Below are positions 55,518-64,000 of a stretch of 64,000 nucleotides of DNA, piece by piece. Location of the stretch: assembly GCA_019459525.1 (NCBI GenBank), contig JAIBEY010000087.1, positions 1-64,000 of the forward strand, written 5' to 3'. This DNA is from Prolixibacteraceae bacterium (GTDB taxonomy: Bacteria; Bacteroidota; Bacteroidia; Bacteroidales; Prolixibacteraceae). The translations under genes were made by a program, and so were the position numbers. Below the pieces are notes generated by a model. It did no database searches. It worked only from the letters and a program-made list of their open reading frames with translations, and had not been told where the DNA came from. The number at the start of each line of letters is the position of its first letter. Position 1 is the stretch's first letter.

Positions 55518-56852
55518 TTATTGTTTAAATACTTTGCTTTGGTGTGATTTCCCGTCAGCCGTTCTGATGGAAAGCACGTACATCCCGCGAATAAATTGTT
55601 CTGTATTTATGGTAGCCGATGAACTGGAAAATGTATCCTGATAGATGGTTTTACCGGCAAGATCGGTGATGTTTACCTGGTAGCTTTTAATGTTTGTATC
55701 GTTGATTGAAATACTTAAAGCATTTTTTACCGGATTGGGGAACGCTTTTATGCTGCTGAGCTTATTCATATCCGGAATGTCGGTTGTAAAATGCAGGAAA
55801 TCGCTGAAATCAAATTTCAATACATTTTCTGGTGCTTCCAGCTCCGGATCCCAGTAGCGAACGGTCATCTGGGTTACATTATTTTGGTTGTCGTAAGCCA
55901 GGTCGAAGAAGTACCGGATATCCAAACTCCAGTTGTTATCGGCCCACGAACTGTATTGAAAACCGGTTGGATTGCCCGAAGCATCAAATGTACTAACGAA
56001 CTTTTCATCTTTTTTCCAGGCTGAATTCTCCCAGGTTTCGGAAACGTTTGCTTCTTCGGTGTTGGTATGTGTATAAATCTGACGCTTACTGTTTACCCAC
56101 TTGTCATTCTCTTGCACTTCTGTCGTTCCTGTATAATTGTCACCTTCGTAAACGGCTGTATATCGTTCATTTTTCATGCCTTCTTTCCAGTATTGAATGG
56201 TGTAGCCTGCCAGTTGTTTCTTTTGCCAATTGTGCCAAACCAAAAGAATGGTCCGGCTATAATCGACCCAACGGGCACCGTCCCATTCCGACGCATGAAA
56301 TTCGGTTGGTATTCCACTGCCATTCAAGGTGTAATAATCTTTTGATTTGTTTTCCCAGGCTCCGTTATGCCAGATTTGCTTTATTTCTTCAGTCAGGTTG
56401 CCATGATCATCATAAGAATACTGAGTTTTTTCTCCTGTAAGGATCATCCATTCGGTGTCGCCCATGATGTAGGAGATTTCTTCAGTAATATTCCCTTTGT
56501 GGTCGTACTTGGTAGATTCCCGCGACAGGTAATGCCCGGTTCCTGCTTCCTGAACAACTTCTTCCAGTATATCACCTTTGGGGTTGTAGGTATAGGCCGT
56601 GTTGGAGGTATGTTCCCATAACTTTGTTTCCTCATTCCAGGTGTAGTCCACACTTTTTCCGGGTACCGAAAGCTGATTTTCTTTCAGGCTGAGGAGCTTC
56701 AGTTGAGGGTTGCTGATTCCCTTTACTAACGATGCGTTTTTGAGTTGCAAAAAATGCAGCTTACTGACTTCTGTGTTTCGTTGGCTGGCATTAATTGTAA
56801 AATCGGCCAGCAACAGAAATGCAACAACTAAAATTGTTTTTCTTGTTTTCAT
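55518..56852 (-). CDS. T9SS-secreted protein with YD-like repeats
   Basis: A 444-residue secreted protein (MKTRKTILVVAFLLLADFTINA). The body is a series of beta-hairpin repeats such as YSYDDHGNLTEEI and YDHKGNITEEI, similar to the RHS/YD pattern. The C-terminus is a type A sorting domain (AFPNPVKNALSISI... FIRGMYVLSIRT). It is the first gene of a two-gene unit with the hemerythrin-like gene. The palindrome CACATGGAAATGTG is 104 nt upstream of the start. The ligand is unknown. Confidence 0.8.
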   Translation of the reverse strand: MKTRKTILVVAFLLLADFTINASQRNTEVSKLHFLQLKNASLVKGISNPQLKLLSLKENQLSVPGKSVDYTWNEETKLWEHTSNTAYTYNPKGDILEEVVQEAGTGHYLSRESTKYDHKGNITEEISYIMGDTEWMILTGEKTQYSYDDHGNLTEEIKQIWHNGAWENKSKDYYTLNGSGIPTEFHASEWDGARWVDYSRTILLVWHNWQKKQLAGYTIQYWKEGMKNERYTAVYEGDNYTGTTEVQENDKWVNSKRQIYTHTNTEEANVSETWENSAWKKDEKFVSTFDASGNPTGFQYSSWADNNWSLDIRYFFDLAYDNQNNVTQMTVRYWDPELEAPENVLKFDFSDFLHFTTDIPDMNKLSSIKAFPNPVKNALSISINDTNIKSYQVNITDLAGKTIYQDTFSSSSATINTEQFIRGMYVLSIRTADGKSHQSKVFKQ

Positions 56853-56955
56853 GTTGATAAAATTTAACCAATGGTAATTTTTAATGATTCTTGTTTTCTG
56901 AATTGTTTCGAACTATGCGAAAGCAAAATAATGATGAATGTCAGTATGTTACAAT

Positions 56956-56969
56956 CACATGGAAATGTG
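56956..56969 (-). promoter_or_regulatory. Palindromic operator for the T9SS/hemerythrin unit
   Basis: A full-consensus site CACATGGAAATGTG with TCA/TGA flanks. TTTG starts 28 nt downstream on the minus strand. Confidence 0.7.
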
Positions 56970-56992
56970 AAACTTTCTGCCTGTAAACGAAG

Positions 56993-57019
56993 AAAGATGT
57001 GATTGCTGATCACATCTTT
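56993..57019 (-). terminator. Terminator of the S41 protease gene
   Basis: AAAGATGTGAT (56993-57003) pairs with ATCACATCTTT (57009-57019). The T-run is short and broken (TTTCTTC), so it is weaker than the other two. Confidence 0.7.
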
Positions 57020-57099
57020 CAAATTCCTGTTTTCTGTAAAATGTTTAAATTCAGTTTATTGGTGTCTTGAGTCAGGGAGAAATAATGCCGCGGCTACGA

Positions 57100-58539
57100 T
57101 CAGTCGTTTTGGATTAGTTTCGTACAAAAGTTAAGGACAGGGTCCTCTCCGGATAGGATTTGATTAACGGTTGGCTCAACTTTGTAATCAGGAATAACGC
57201 CCCGGTCGTTGAATGGATAACCACTTACGGCAGTGTAATAAGCCACCATGGGAATTCCAACGTTGAGCTTGCTGTTTGGCAGAGTTACAATTGCAAAAGT
57301 GCCGCTGTTATTTCCGTAATAGGCCCCACCGGTTTCTTCCCCGATAAAAGTTGCACGCTTAAGGAAATGTGTTACCGCTGCAAATTCAGCAGTAACCGAG
57401 AAACTGGCGCCATTAATCAGCACATAAACATCGCCTGAAAAGTTATTCTTTTGCGGTTTCTGTACTTTCAGGTTTTTGTTGTGATTCCAGCGGTAACTGC
57501 CATCATTTCCCTTTGAAATCAGGTGCCTGTAAATCCCATAAAATCCGGGTAAACGTGCTTGTTTGGCAAATGAGTATTTTTTACGGGTTGTTACTTCAAG
57601 CCGGTCGTAATAGCTAAATTCCCGGTCCATTAAATACGAAAGTAACAGCGAACCACGTCGGTCAATTCCACCTTCATTGTTTCGGAGATCGATAACCAGA
57701 TTTTTCACTTTCTTTTGGTTTATCGCTTCGAAAGAATTCTTAAGGAATTGTTTGTATTTTTTCTCCGTTCCTTCCCAAAACGATGGGATGGACAGCAGGG
57801 CCATTTTGTCCTCCCGGAAATTAATCCTGCTCAGAGGTTTGTTATTGGCCACTTCAGCCAGGCGTTTCTCGTACAGCTCAATCTTCTCATGCGAAACAGA
57901 AGGAATTTTAGTTTCAGCAATACCCTGCCCGTTCCGATATTTGACAGTGAATGTATCCGGACCTTCAAACAGATTGGCATAGTAGGCGCTAAAATAATGG
58001 CTCATTTCTATGTACTTAAAGGTGGTGTTATTCCCATCTGAACAAAAGGAATTCAGCATTTTATCCATGATATCCGAAACGGAGTTCCCGTTAATCTCAA
58101 GCACTTCCGATCCTGCCGGAATGGGACTCGTATCTTCGTAATTTCCAATTTCATAAGCTTTTTTGTCCTGAAAAAACAACCGCAATGGGAAAACTTTCTC
58201 TGTATTGTAATAAAAGTTTGTTGACCAATTGCTGTTGGGATGGAATTTGGTATGCCCGCATTTGATTTGAACAACCAGTGGCAGCAACAGTTTATAAAAC
58301 TCCTGCTGACTCATTTCACAATCTATCAGACCATTTGTTTTTGCGAATAGGCTGTCGGTGTGAGCTTTGGAATTATACCGGTATAAACCGGGATGCGCCT
58401 CCTGCAAGGCTTGTTCGAAAAGGTCAAAATCAGCTTTTAATTGAGCTACGGTGAATGTTTCCTGTGCTTTCAGGAATTGAACGGACGACAAAAACTGAAG
58501 GCAAATGATCAATAAAACGGCATGAGTCTTTTTTTTCAT
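57100..58539 (-). CDS. Secreted S41-family serine protease
   Basis: From ATG 58539 (MKKKTHAVLLIICLQFLSS signal) the product has 479 residues; the open frame 30 codons upstream has no signal character. S41 core: VKNLVIDLRNNEGGIDRRGSLLLSYL, VLINGASFSVTAEFAAV with the active-site serine (ASFS), and GEETGGAYYGNNSG; a PDZ-like part precedes (GSEVLEINGNSVSDIMDKML). It is probably a periplasmic or surface protease, or a non-proteolytic binding protein. One gene; palindrome 92 nt upstream. Confidence 0.85.
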   Translation of the reverse strand: MKKKTHAVLLIICLQFLSSVQFLKAQETFTVAQLKADFDLFEQALQEAHPGLYRYNSKAHTDSLFAKTNGLIDCEMSQQEFYKLLLPLVVQIKCGHTKFHPNSNWSTNFYYNTEKVFPLRLFFQDKKAYEIGNYEDTSPIPAGSEVLEINGNSVSDIMDKMLNSFCSDGNNTTFKYIEMSHYFSAYYANLFEGPDTFTVKYRNGQGIAETKIPSVSHEKIELYEKRLAEVANNKPLSRINFREDKMALLSIPSFWEGTEKKYKQFLKNSFEAINQKKVKNLVIDLRNNEGGIDRRGSLLLSYLMDREFSYYDRLEVTTRKKYSFAKQARLPGFYGIYRHLISKGNDGSYRWNHNKNLKVQKPQKNNFSGDVYVLINGASFSVTAEFAAVTHFLKRATFIGEETGGAYYGNNSGTFAIVTLPNSKLNVGIPMVAYYTAVSGYPFNDRGVIPDYKVEPTVNQILSGEDPVLNFCTKLIQND

Positions 58540-58630
58540 AAGGTTGGCTTGTTTTCTACAGGTAGGTACTTCTGATGAGATAGATAAAAATCCCGATGTA
58601 AAGTAAAGATTTACAGTTTTATCCGGCAAT

Positions 58631-58644
58631 CACATGAATATGTG
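58631..58644 (-). promoter_or_regulatory. Palindromic operator for the S41 gene
   Basis: CACATGAATATGTG with TCA/TGA flanks; the box 28 nt downstream reads TTTA rather than TTTG. Confidence 0.65.
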
Positions 58645-58706
58645 AAATTATAGGCTGGTAAGATTTGTCCGTATTATTTAGGAGAAAATAACCCGACTGG
58701 TTCTTT

Positions 58707-59339
58707 TTAGATCAGTTTATCTTTAAAGGCTTTGGCCACGGCTTCGCTTTTGCTGTTAACCTGAAGTTTTTCGTATATCTTTTTAATGTGCGAGCGAACA
58801 GTGTCGATGGCAATAAACATATCGTTGGCAATCATTTTATAGCTGTAACCGTTTACGAGCAACTGCAAAACCTGTTTTTCGCGTTCGCTTAAGTTGTATT
58901 CGTTGTTGGCTTGCTGTGGTAATTCGGAGAACATTTTAAGAACCTGTGTAGCGATTGATGAAGTCATAGGCGCTCCGCCGGTAGCAACATCGCCAATATA
59001 TTCCAATAGTTTTGCCGGAGGGGTTTTCTTTAGCAGGTAGCCATTTGCTCCGTTTTTCAAAGCCTCAAAAACATTTTTATTGTCATCAAATACGGTAAGC
59101 ATCAGTACTTTAATGTTCTGGTTCACTTCCCTTATTCTTTTGAGGCCTTCGATCCCGTTTACTCCGGGCATATCAATGTCCATTAAAATGACATCCGGAT
59201 TCCATGCTTCCAGTTCAGGAATGATGTTGTTGCAATTTTTATACGAAGCCACCACACTAAATCCATCACTACCATCAATAAGCATGGTCAAACCTTCTCG
59301 TAACTGCGGGTTATCTTCGTAGATTAATACTTTTATCAT
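58707..59339 (-). CDS. NarL/LuxR-family response regulator
   Basis: A 210-residue regulator: receiver domain with the ED pair at 8-9, phospho-acceptor D54 in ILMDIDMPG and K at LLKKTPP, then a LuxR-type HTH (LSEREKQVLQLLVNGYSYKMIANDM... VRSHIKKIYEKL). It follows the kinase gene by 61 nt. CACATAAATATGTG lies 44 nt upstream of its start, so it is likely autoregulated. It is the best candidate to bind the six palindromes, because it is the only DNA-binding protein encoded among them; this is inference. Confidence 0.9.
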   Translation of the reverse strand: MIKVLIYEDNPQLREGLTMLIDGSDGFSVVASYKNCNNIIPELEAWNPDVILMDIDMPGVNGIEGLKRIREVNQNIKVLMLTVFDDNKNVFEALKNGANGYLLKKTPPAKLLEYIGDVATGGAPMTSSIATQVLKMFSELPQQANNEYNLSEREKQVLQLLVNGYSYKMIANDMFIAIDTVRSHIKKIYEKLQVNSKSEAVAKAFKDKLI

Positions 59340-59382
59340 GACTTTTTTTTACAAAATTACGAATCAAAAACCATTTAGGATA

Positions 59383-59396
59383 CACATAAATATGTG
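59383..59396 (-). promoter_or_regulatory. Palindromic operator for the response regulator
   Basis: CACATAAATATGTG; a perfect TAATTTTG -7 box follows after 27 nt counted to the TTTG. The site starts 18 bp inside the gap from the kinase stop, so the regulator has its own promoter. Confidence 0.7.
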
Positions 59397-59400
59397 GAAA

Positions 59401-62400
59401 TCATGCCTGAACAGGAATATTCAGGAAGACCTCAGTGCCTAGTCCTTGCCAACTACTAATATCAATGGTGCCTTTCAGCGATTCAGCCCGTTTTTGCATG
59501 TTGCCCAATCCATTCCCCCCATCGGCTAGATTTACATTAAATCCCACCCCATTATCGGTTATCGACATGGTAAGTCGTTGATTACTATGTGCTAATTCAA
59601 TTATGGTTGTGGTGCAATGGGCATATTTGGCCACATTATTAACAGCTTCCTTAAATATCAGAAACACATCGCGGCGGGTTTCCATATCCAGTTTTAGTTC
59701 CTGAATGTGTTCGCCTATATTAAAAGTGATTTCCACATCTTTGGGTTCCAGTATTCCTGAAGCATATTCACGCATTCGCGCCAAAATTTTTAACATGCTG
59801 TCGTTGTCAGGTTTAATGCTCCAGACAATATCGTCCATGGCTTCCATCATCTGCTGGCTGTTATCTGTAATCTTACTGAGATAACTGCTGGTTTTTACCG
59901 GGTCGGTATGCATTTTACTTTTTGCCATCGAACTGAGAATGTTGATCGTACTTAACGTCGATCCAATATCGTCATGAAGATCGCGGGCCACTTTATTTCT
60001 CACCCGTTCAATAGCCAGTAGTTTAGTCAACCGCAGGCGATAGATCAAATAGGTTAGCCAGCCAAGCAGTACAAAACCAAGCAGTGCGAACCACCAGGTT
60101 TGATAGAAATGAGGCAATATGGTGAGTGGAAGTGAAGTGATGTGTGCCGATTCCATACCCTGCATATTGATACATTTGACATTGAACATGTACTTTCCGG
60201 GCGACAGTGTGGTGTAATTTGCGGCCATGTCTTGCTCGGCTTTCACCCAATCAGCATCAACCCCATCAAGCTTATAATAGTAAATTAGCTTGTCTTGATG
60301 GGTGTAACTCAGCGAAGAGAAATAAAAGGTAAATGAATTTTGTTCGGGTTTTAAGATCACTTTTTTCGAAGCCATTAACGAGTCTAACGGAATATATTTA
60401 TTAAATATCTTAAAATCGGTTAACGTTACTTCAGGCGCCGCCGTGTTTCGTTTCAGTTCTTCCGGAACAAAACCAAACAAGGAGTTTTCTCCGCCAAACC
60501 ATAGCTCTCCGTTGCGCATCTCGAATTTGGCATAAGGTGATTTTTCGGCCATAATAACCCCGTTCTTATCGTTGTACGATGCAAATATATTTTTCGGATA
60601 GTTGTAGCTACCTAGTCCATTGTTGTTAATAAACCAAAGGATGTTTTCCTTATCTTTCAAAAGCTGGGTGACGTTTGCTCCGGGAAGTCCATCGTATTGG
60701 GTAAGTGTCTGTACCTTTGCCGATTTCAGGTTTATTAGATTTAAAAACCCCGTACTCACGAAAAAAATGCTGTCGTTGTATTGTTCAATATCATAGACAC
60801 AGTTTCCCATAAATGAAGTTGCCGAGCCTGGCTGCCCGTTAAAGTGGTACAACACATTCTGCCCCGTGTGGTCCATAATGAAAAGTCCCGTATTCCGCGT
60901 TCCAACCCAAATGCGGTCGGATTTATCTTTGAAAAGAATATATATGGAGGAGTTAAAGTCACGTATAATTTCAAAATTTTCGCTGGTCATTTCGGTTCCG
61001 TATTTCCATTTAGCCAGGCGGCCTTTTTGAGTGCCGAAGAATAGACTCCCATCCTTGTCCTCCAGTATTTGCCTTACGGGCGCTTGCTCAAAAACAGGCG
61101 GTTCCAGCAAGTGGACAGGCTTTTTTGCCTGCGGATCAAAAATGGCGATGAGCCCATTCTGGCAGCCCGACCAGATTAAACCCGATTTCGAATGCTGCAA
61201 CATATCCCACACCTGCTTATAATCCATGAGGTTATCGCCTTTCATCGATTTATACAGGTCATCATCAATTCTTTTGAAATATTTATCGTACAACAAAATG
61301 CCGTTTCCAAGAGTGCCAATCCAATTTTCCAGGTCCTTTGTTTCCTGAATAGAGGTTACAACCATATCTTTCCCGTGTTCCATGTCATTGAAAACTGCGT
61401 TATACACACTTTTCTGTCCGGAGGTAACCACATACAAGCCATTATCAGTCGTCAGCCAGATGTTGTTTTCCCTGTCTTCGTAGGTTTGCTTTATTTCCTT
61501 GCACTTGATGTCATACTCGCCCGGAACTGCTTTTTTGTTCTGAATGAAAGCGTTCGATTTGGTATCGTAGCACACGAGCGTGTTAACACCGCCAAGCCAA
61601 ATCTGTCCATTACGGGTTTCATTTATCCAGAAGGTTCCCTCATAATCTGTTCCGGAAGTTTGAATTGCTGAAATATCATCCAGCATTTGATTCTTCAACG
61701 GATCGAAATGTATCAAAACAGGTTCAACCTCTGCCCGGAAATCCCAGCAAATGATCCACCAGGTTCTTCTCGTATCAATAAAAAAAGCATAGACCGATGA
61801 AAAGTTATTGTTTTGAAATACGGGCAGATGCAGCGGATTATTTCGCTTGTAAACGAGTGTTTGTGTTTTGCTCTGATAAACTGCCAGCCCGAAGTCACTG
61901 CATATCCAATAATCACCGGTAATGGTATCTTCAAATAAACTGTTTACGGTCCAACCGTCAGGAACTTTGATCGGAAGATGGTCATCTGTAAATTTATTTT
62001 CAGTCGGATTGTAGCACAGTAATCCGGATTTGTGCGTGCATAGAAAAATATTCCCTTTGCTGTCGCGGAATAAGTTAAATTCTGATTGAAAAAGAAGTTG
62101 ATCTGGTGATTTAACCGGAACCCTCGAATAGGTGAATGAAATCGGGTCAAACTTACCAATCAGGCTGCCCTGTCGTAGCCAAATCTTTCCATCGCCGGCA
62201 TCCAATATCTGATCAATGCCCAGGGGAGGCATGGAATGATCCAGTCCATCTGATTTAAAACTGATAAATTTCCGGCCATCGAAACGCTGAACCCCATTCT
62301 CAGTCCCGACCCATAAAAAACCCTTTTTATCCTGCCAGATACAGTTTACCCTGTTGGTATTTAAACCGTCAGCATTCGAAAGCCGATTAAAAATATTCGA

Positions 62401-62463
62401 CATCTGACCAAGGACAGAAAACGGCAGGGAAAGTACAAAGCAGAGGTAAATAATCCTGATCAT
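59401..62463 (-). CDS. Two-component sensor kinase with propeller and Y_Y_Y domain
   Basis: A 1020-residue kinase. A signal (MIRIIYLCFVLSLPFSVLGQ) leads to a periplasmic series of reg_prop repeats (WQDKKGFLWVGTENGVQRF, ENNIWLTTDNGLY, SDRIWVGTRNTGLF) over about 650 residues. A Y_Y_Y domain follows (LIYYYKLDGVDADW, about 715-770), then one helix at about 790-807. Cytoplasmic HisKA_3 has H830 in ARDLHDDIG, and HATPase_c carries EAVNNVAKYAH and DNGVGF. There is no receiver domain, so it is a classic kinase working with the LuxR-type regulator downstream. Such proteins usually sense an extracellular sugar or polymer; the ligand is not identified. Palindrome 62 nt upstream. Confidence 0.92.
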   Translation of the reverse strand: MIRIIYLCFVLSLPFSVLGQMSNIFNRLSNADGLNTNRVNCIWQDKKGFLWVGTENGVQRFDGRKFISFKSDGLDHSMPPLGIDQILDAGDGKIWLRQGSLIGKFDPISFTYSRVPVKSPDQLLFQSEFNLFRDSKGNIFLCTHKSGLLCYNPTENKFTDDHLPIKVPDGWTVNSLFEDTITGDYWICSDFGLAVYQSKTQTLVYKRNNPLHLPVFQNNNFSSVYAFFIDTRRTWWIICWDFRAEVEPVLIHFDPLKNQMLDDISAIQTSGTDYEGTFWINETRNGQIWLGGVNTLVCYDTKSNAFIQNKKAVPGEYDIKCKEIKQTYEDRENNIWLTTDNGLYVVTSGQKSVYNAVFNDMEHGKDMVVTSIQETKDLENWIGTLGNGILLYDKYFKRIDDDLYKSMKGDNLMDYKQVWDMLQHSKSGLIWSGCQNGLIAIFDPQAKKPVHLLEPPVFEQAPVRQILEDKDGSLFFGTQKGRLAKWKYGTEMTSENFEIIRDFNSSIYILFKDKSDRIWVGTRNTGLFIMDHTGQNVLYHFNGQPGSATSFMGNCVYDIEQYNDSIFFVSTGFLNLINLKSAKVQTLTQYDGLPGANVTQLLKDKENILWFINNNGLGSYNYPKNIFASYNDKNGVIMAEKSPYAKFEMRNGELWFGGENSLFGFVPEELKRNTAAPEVTLTDFKIFNKYIPLDSLMASKKVILKPEQNSFTFYFSSLSYTHQDKLIYYYKLDGVDADWVKAEQDMAANYTTLSPGKYMFNVKCINMQGMESAHITSLPLTILPHFYQTWWFALLGFVLLGWLTYLIYRLRLTKLLAIERVRNKVARDLHDDIGSTLSTINILSSMAKSKMHTDPVKTSSYLSKITDNSQQMMEAMDDIVWSIKPDNDSMLKILARMREYASGILEPKDVEITFNIGEHIQELKLDMETRRDVFLIFKEAVNNVAKYAHCTTTIIELAHSNQRLTMSITDNGVGFNVNLADGGNGLGNMQKRAESLKGTIDISSWQGLGTEVFLNIPVQA

Positions 62464-62524
62464 TGATCACTTTTCCAGTAAAATTACAAAAACATTCTTT
62501 TTAAAATGCCGGAAAGCTAAAAAC

Positions 62525-62538
62525 CACATCTTTATGTG
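62525..62538 (-). promoter_or_regulatory. Palindromic operator for the sensor kinase
   Basis: CACATCTTTATGTG, full consensus core. Spacing to a TTTG (34 nt) is larger than in the other five, so this promoter is the weakest match. Confidence 0.6.
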
Positions 62539-62633
62539 GTGATGGTATTTCCTGTTTGGGCAAGAAATTTTTGGCTGTGTAAGACCTGGCACATTATTTA
62601 TCCTGAAGTCGGTTGACAGGCAGGGTTTGCCCG

Positions 62634-64000
62634 TTATTTCTCAACATCCGGGGCAAAGGTTTCGTGGAAATCGTTGCTCAGCACCCTGAATTCTGTTCGC
62701 CGATTCAGTCCTTTGGCTATTTCCTGTTGCTCGGGTGTAAGTTTCAGGATAAATTCCTCGGTCAGTTCATCGTTACGTTTCAGGAAATCGTATTGTTTGG
62801 CTAATTCGCGGTTCACTTTTTTGGGCCAGGTTTCTCCGTAGCCCTTAGCTACCAACCGGGCCGAATTCACCCCTTTCGAAATCAGGTAATCGACTACCGA
62901 TTGTGCGCGTTTTTGCGAAAGATCGGAGTTAAACTGATCACTGCCAATGTGGTCGGTATGTGCCATCAGTTCAATGGTTATGGTTGGGTTAAGCGTTAGC
63001 AACTGAACAACTGAATCGAGAGCCAACTTTGATTCTTCTGTGATTTGGTAACTTCCCGTGGCATAATTGATGTTGTTCACTTTCACAGGCTCATCGGTTG
63101 GCGATAGCTTAAATTCGAATCTAAATTCTTTACTGTCTTCCAGCCCAACGGTTGATGCCCTGACTTTATCGTTGAGGTAGCCATCTTTAAAAGCAGCAAA
63201 AACATAATCGGTCTGTGGTTTCAGTTTTAGTTGGAAACGTCCGCCATCGGCCCTCATTTTCAGGTTCGTACCGTCGGTTCCGATAATACGGATCATGGCT
63301 CCGTCGATTTTCTGATTGGTTTCTTTGTTGAAGATTTCGCCACTGGCATTAAATACTTTGGGTGGCAGATAAAATGAATAAATATCATCACTTCTCGATC
63401 CTTTCCGGTTCGATGCAAATAATCCTTTTTCAACTTCGCCTTTAATTACCGTAAGTCCAAAATCATCACCGGGCGAATTAATAGGGGCTCTCATGTTTTC
63501 CACAGCCCACTTCCCTTTTTCGTCTTTTTTCGCCTTAAAAATATCGAGTCCGCCAATTCCCGGGTGGTAATTGGATGAAAAATAGAGATCCCCGTTTTCG
63601 CGGATGAAAGGGAACATTTCGTCGCCGGGTGTATTAATTTCAGAACCCATATTTACGGGTTTACCAAAGCCCCCTCCATCGGAAGAAGCCATCCAAATGT
63701 CTTTTCCACCGAAACCGCCCGGTTTATCGGATACAAAATAAAGGGTCGATCCATCGGCGCTTAGCGAGGGGTGAGCAGCAATAATGCTGTCGCCAACCAG
63801 TTCAATTAATGTAGGTTCCGACCATTGCCCTCTCGATTGATTGGCAGCAAACAATTCGGTTCCCAAATCTTTAGATTTGTCGTATCGGGCGCGTGTAAAA
63901 ATCATCAGATCGCCCCTTTCCGAGAGGGTTGCAGCACCTTCATCACTGGTAGTATTGATTAGTTCGTTTTCTTCGAGCAGTTGGGGAGTATCCCATTTTT
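62634..64000 (-). CDS. PorE-like OmpA-family protein with PD40 propeller (5-prime end beyond window)
   Basis: The frame is open to the right edge of the window, so the N-terminus is missing; 455 residues are visible. PD40/WD40-like blades come first (LSADGSTLYFVSDKPGGFGGKDIW, PGIGGLDIFKAKKDEKG), then a carboxypeptidase-regulatory-like domain (ASGEIFNKETNQKIDGAMIRI), then an OmpA_C domain with IELMAHTDHIGSDQFNSDLSQKRAQ and the peptidoglycan-binding NRRTEFRVL. This order matches PorE, an outer-membrane-anchored T9SS component, though other OmpA/PD40 proteins share it. A TPR region would be expected upstream if it is PorE. Confidence 0.75.
   Translation of the reverse strand, partial: KWDTPQLLEENELINTTSDEGAATLSERGDLMIFTRARYDKSKDLGTELFAANQSRGQWSEPTLIELVGDSIIAAHPSLSADGSTLYFVSDKPGGFGGKDIWMASSDGGGFGKPVNMGSEINTPGDEMFPFIRENGDLYFSSNYHPGIGGLDIFKAKKDEKGKWAVENMRAPINSPGDDFGLTVIKGEVEKGLFASNRKGSRSDDIYSFYLPPKVFNASGEIFNKETNQKIDGAMIRIIGTDGTNLKMRADGGRFQLKLKPQTDYVFAAFKDGYLNDKVRASTVGLEDSKEFRFEFKLSPTDEPVKVNNINYATGSYQITEESKLALDSVVQLLTLNPTITIELMAHTDHIGSDQFNSDLSQKRAQSVVDYLISKGVNSARLVAKGYGETWPKKVNRELAKQYDFLKRNDELTEEFILKLTPEQQEIAKGLNRRTEFRVLSNDFHETFAPDVEK

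Noticed and set aside
53961-57019. GATGTGAT...ATCACATC hairpins as extra operators
   Set aside because: They look somewhat CRP-like, but each lies just after a stop codon and is followed by a T-run on the minus strand, so terminators explain them better.
53931-62538. CRP/FNR sites as the explanation for the palindromes
   Set aside because: The half-site order here is TCACAT...ATGTGA, the reverse of the CRP arrangement TGTGA...TCACA, and the FNR core TTGAT...ATCAA is absent.

Overview
This window looks like chromosomal DNA of a member of the Bacteroidota, probably a Prolixibacteraceae or Marinilabiliales-type bacterium (the family is my inference). The evidence is two proteins with type IX secretion (T9SS) C-terminal sorting domains, TAnnTTTG-type -7 promoter boxes, an acpP-fabF-rnc cluster divergent from purN, an RprXY-like two-component pair, PorT-type barrels, and many intergenic palindromes of the kind common in this phylum. 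No rRNA, tRNA or CRISPR array was seen.

Layout. 1-2303: dispersed repeats, then lepA. 2304-14976: an A+T-rich accessory region. It holds a 21-bp tandem repeat, an unknown helical protein gene, and a three-gene ABC-three-component/Lamassu-type defence operon (Cap4-like nuclease, small middle component, SMC-like ATPase). An RDD membrane protein and a giant T9SS-secreted repeat protein follow. Four related hairpin elements punctuate these genes, and a larger dispersed repeat brackets the region in inverted orientation. 14977-20519: core genes (two-component pair, rnc, fabF, acpP, purN). 20570-26920: a heavy-metal-type RND efflux operon with His-rich proteins. 27119-31572: a secreted esterase, a TIM-barrel isomerase-like protein and a malic enzyme with a phosphotransacetylase domain. 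31594-32289: a REP-associated (IS200-like) transposase with its palindromes. 32314-51730: mostly housekeeping and envelope genes (CNNM/CBS transporter, M14 peptidase, MarC, acetylxylan-esterase-like, MMPL, TrkH/TrkA, GDPD, ApbE, DedA-like, a BNR lipoprotein with a twin-barrel OMP, pyrF, prfA, purM).

51979-62538 is the most unusual part. Eight consecutive minus-strand genes encode a serine hydrolase, an outer-membrane barrel, a cytochrome c lipoprotein, a hemerythrin-like protein, a T9SS protein, an S41 protease, a LuxR-type response regulator and its propeller-type histidine kinase. Their transcription units carry six copies of one palindrome, CACATnnnnATGTG. In four units a TTTG -7 box lies 27-28 nt downstream, and in a fifth the box reads TTTA. 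This looks like a compact, self-regulated local regulon in which the palindrome stands in for the usual -33 box. Three of the intergenic gaps also carry near-identical terminator hairpins, so the promoter/terminator modules appear to have been duplicated. The window ends inside a PorE/OmpA-like gene.

All names rest on reading motifs and protein sequence by eye; no database search was possible.
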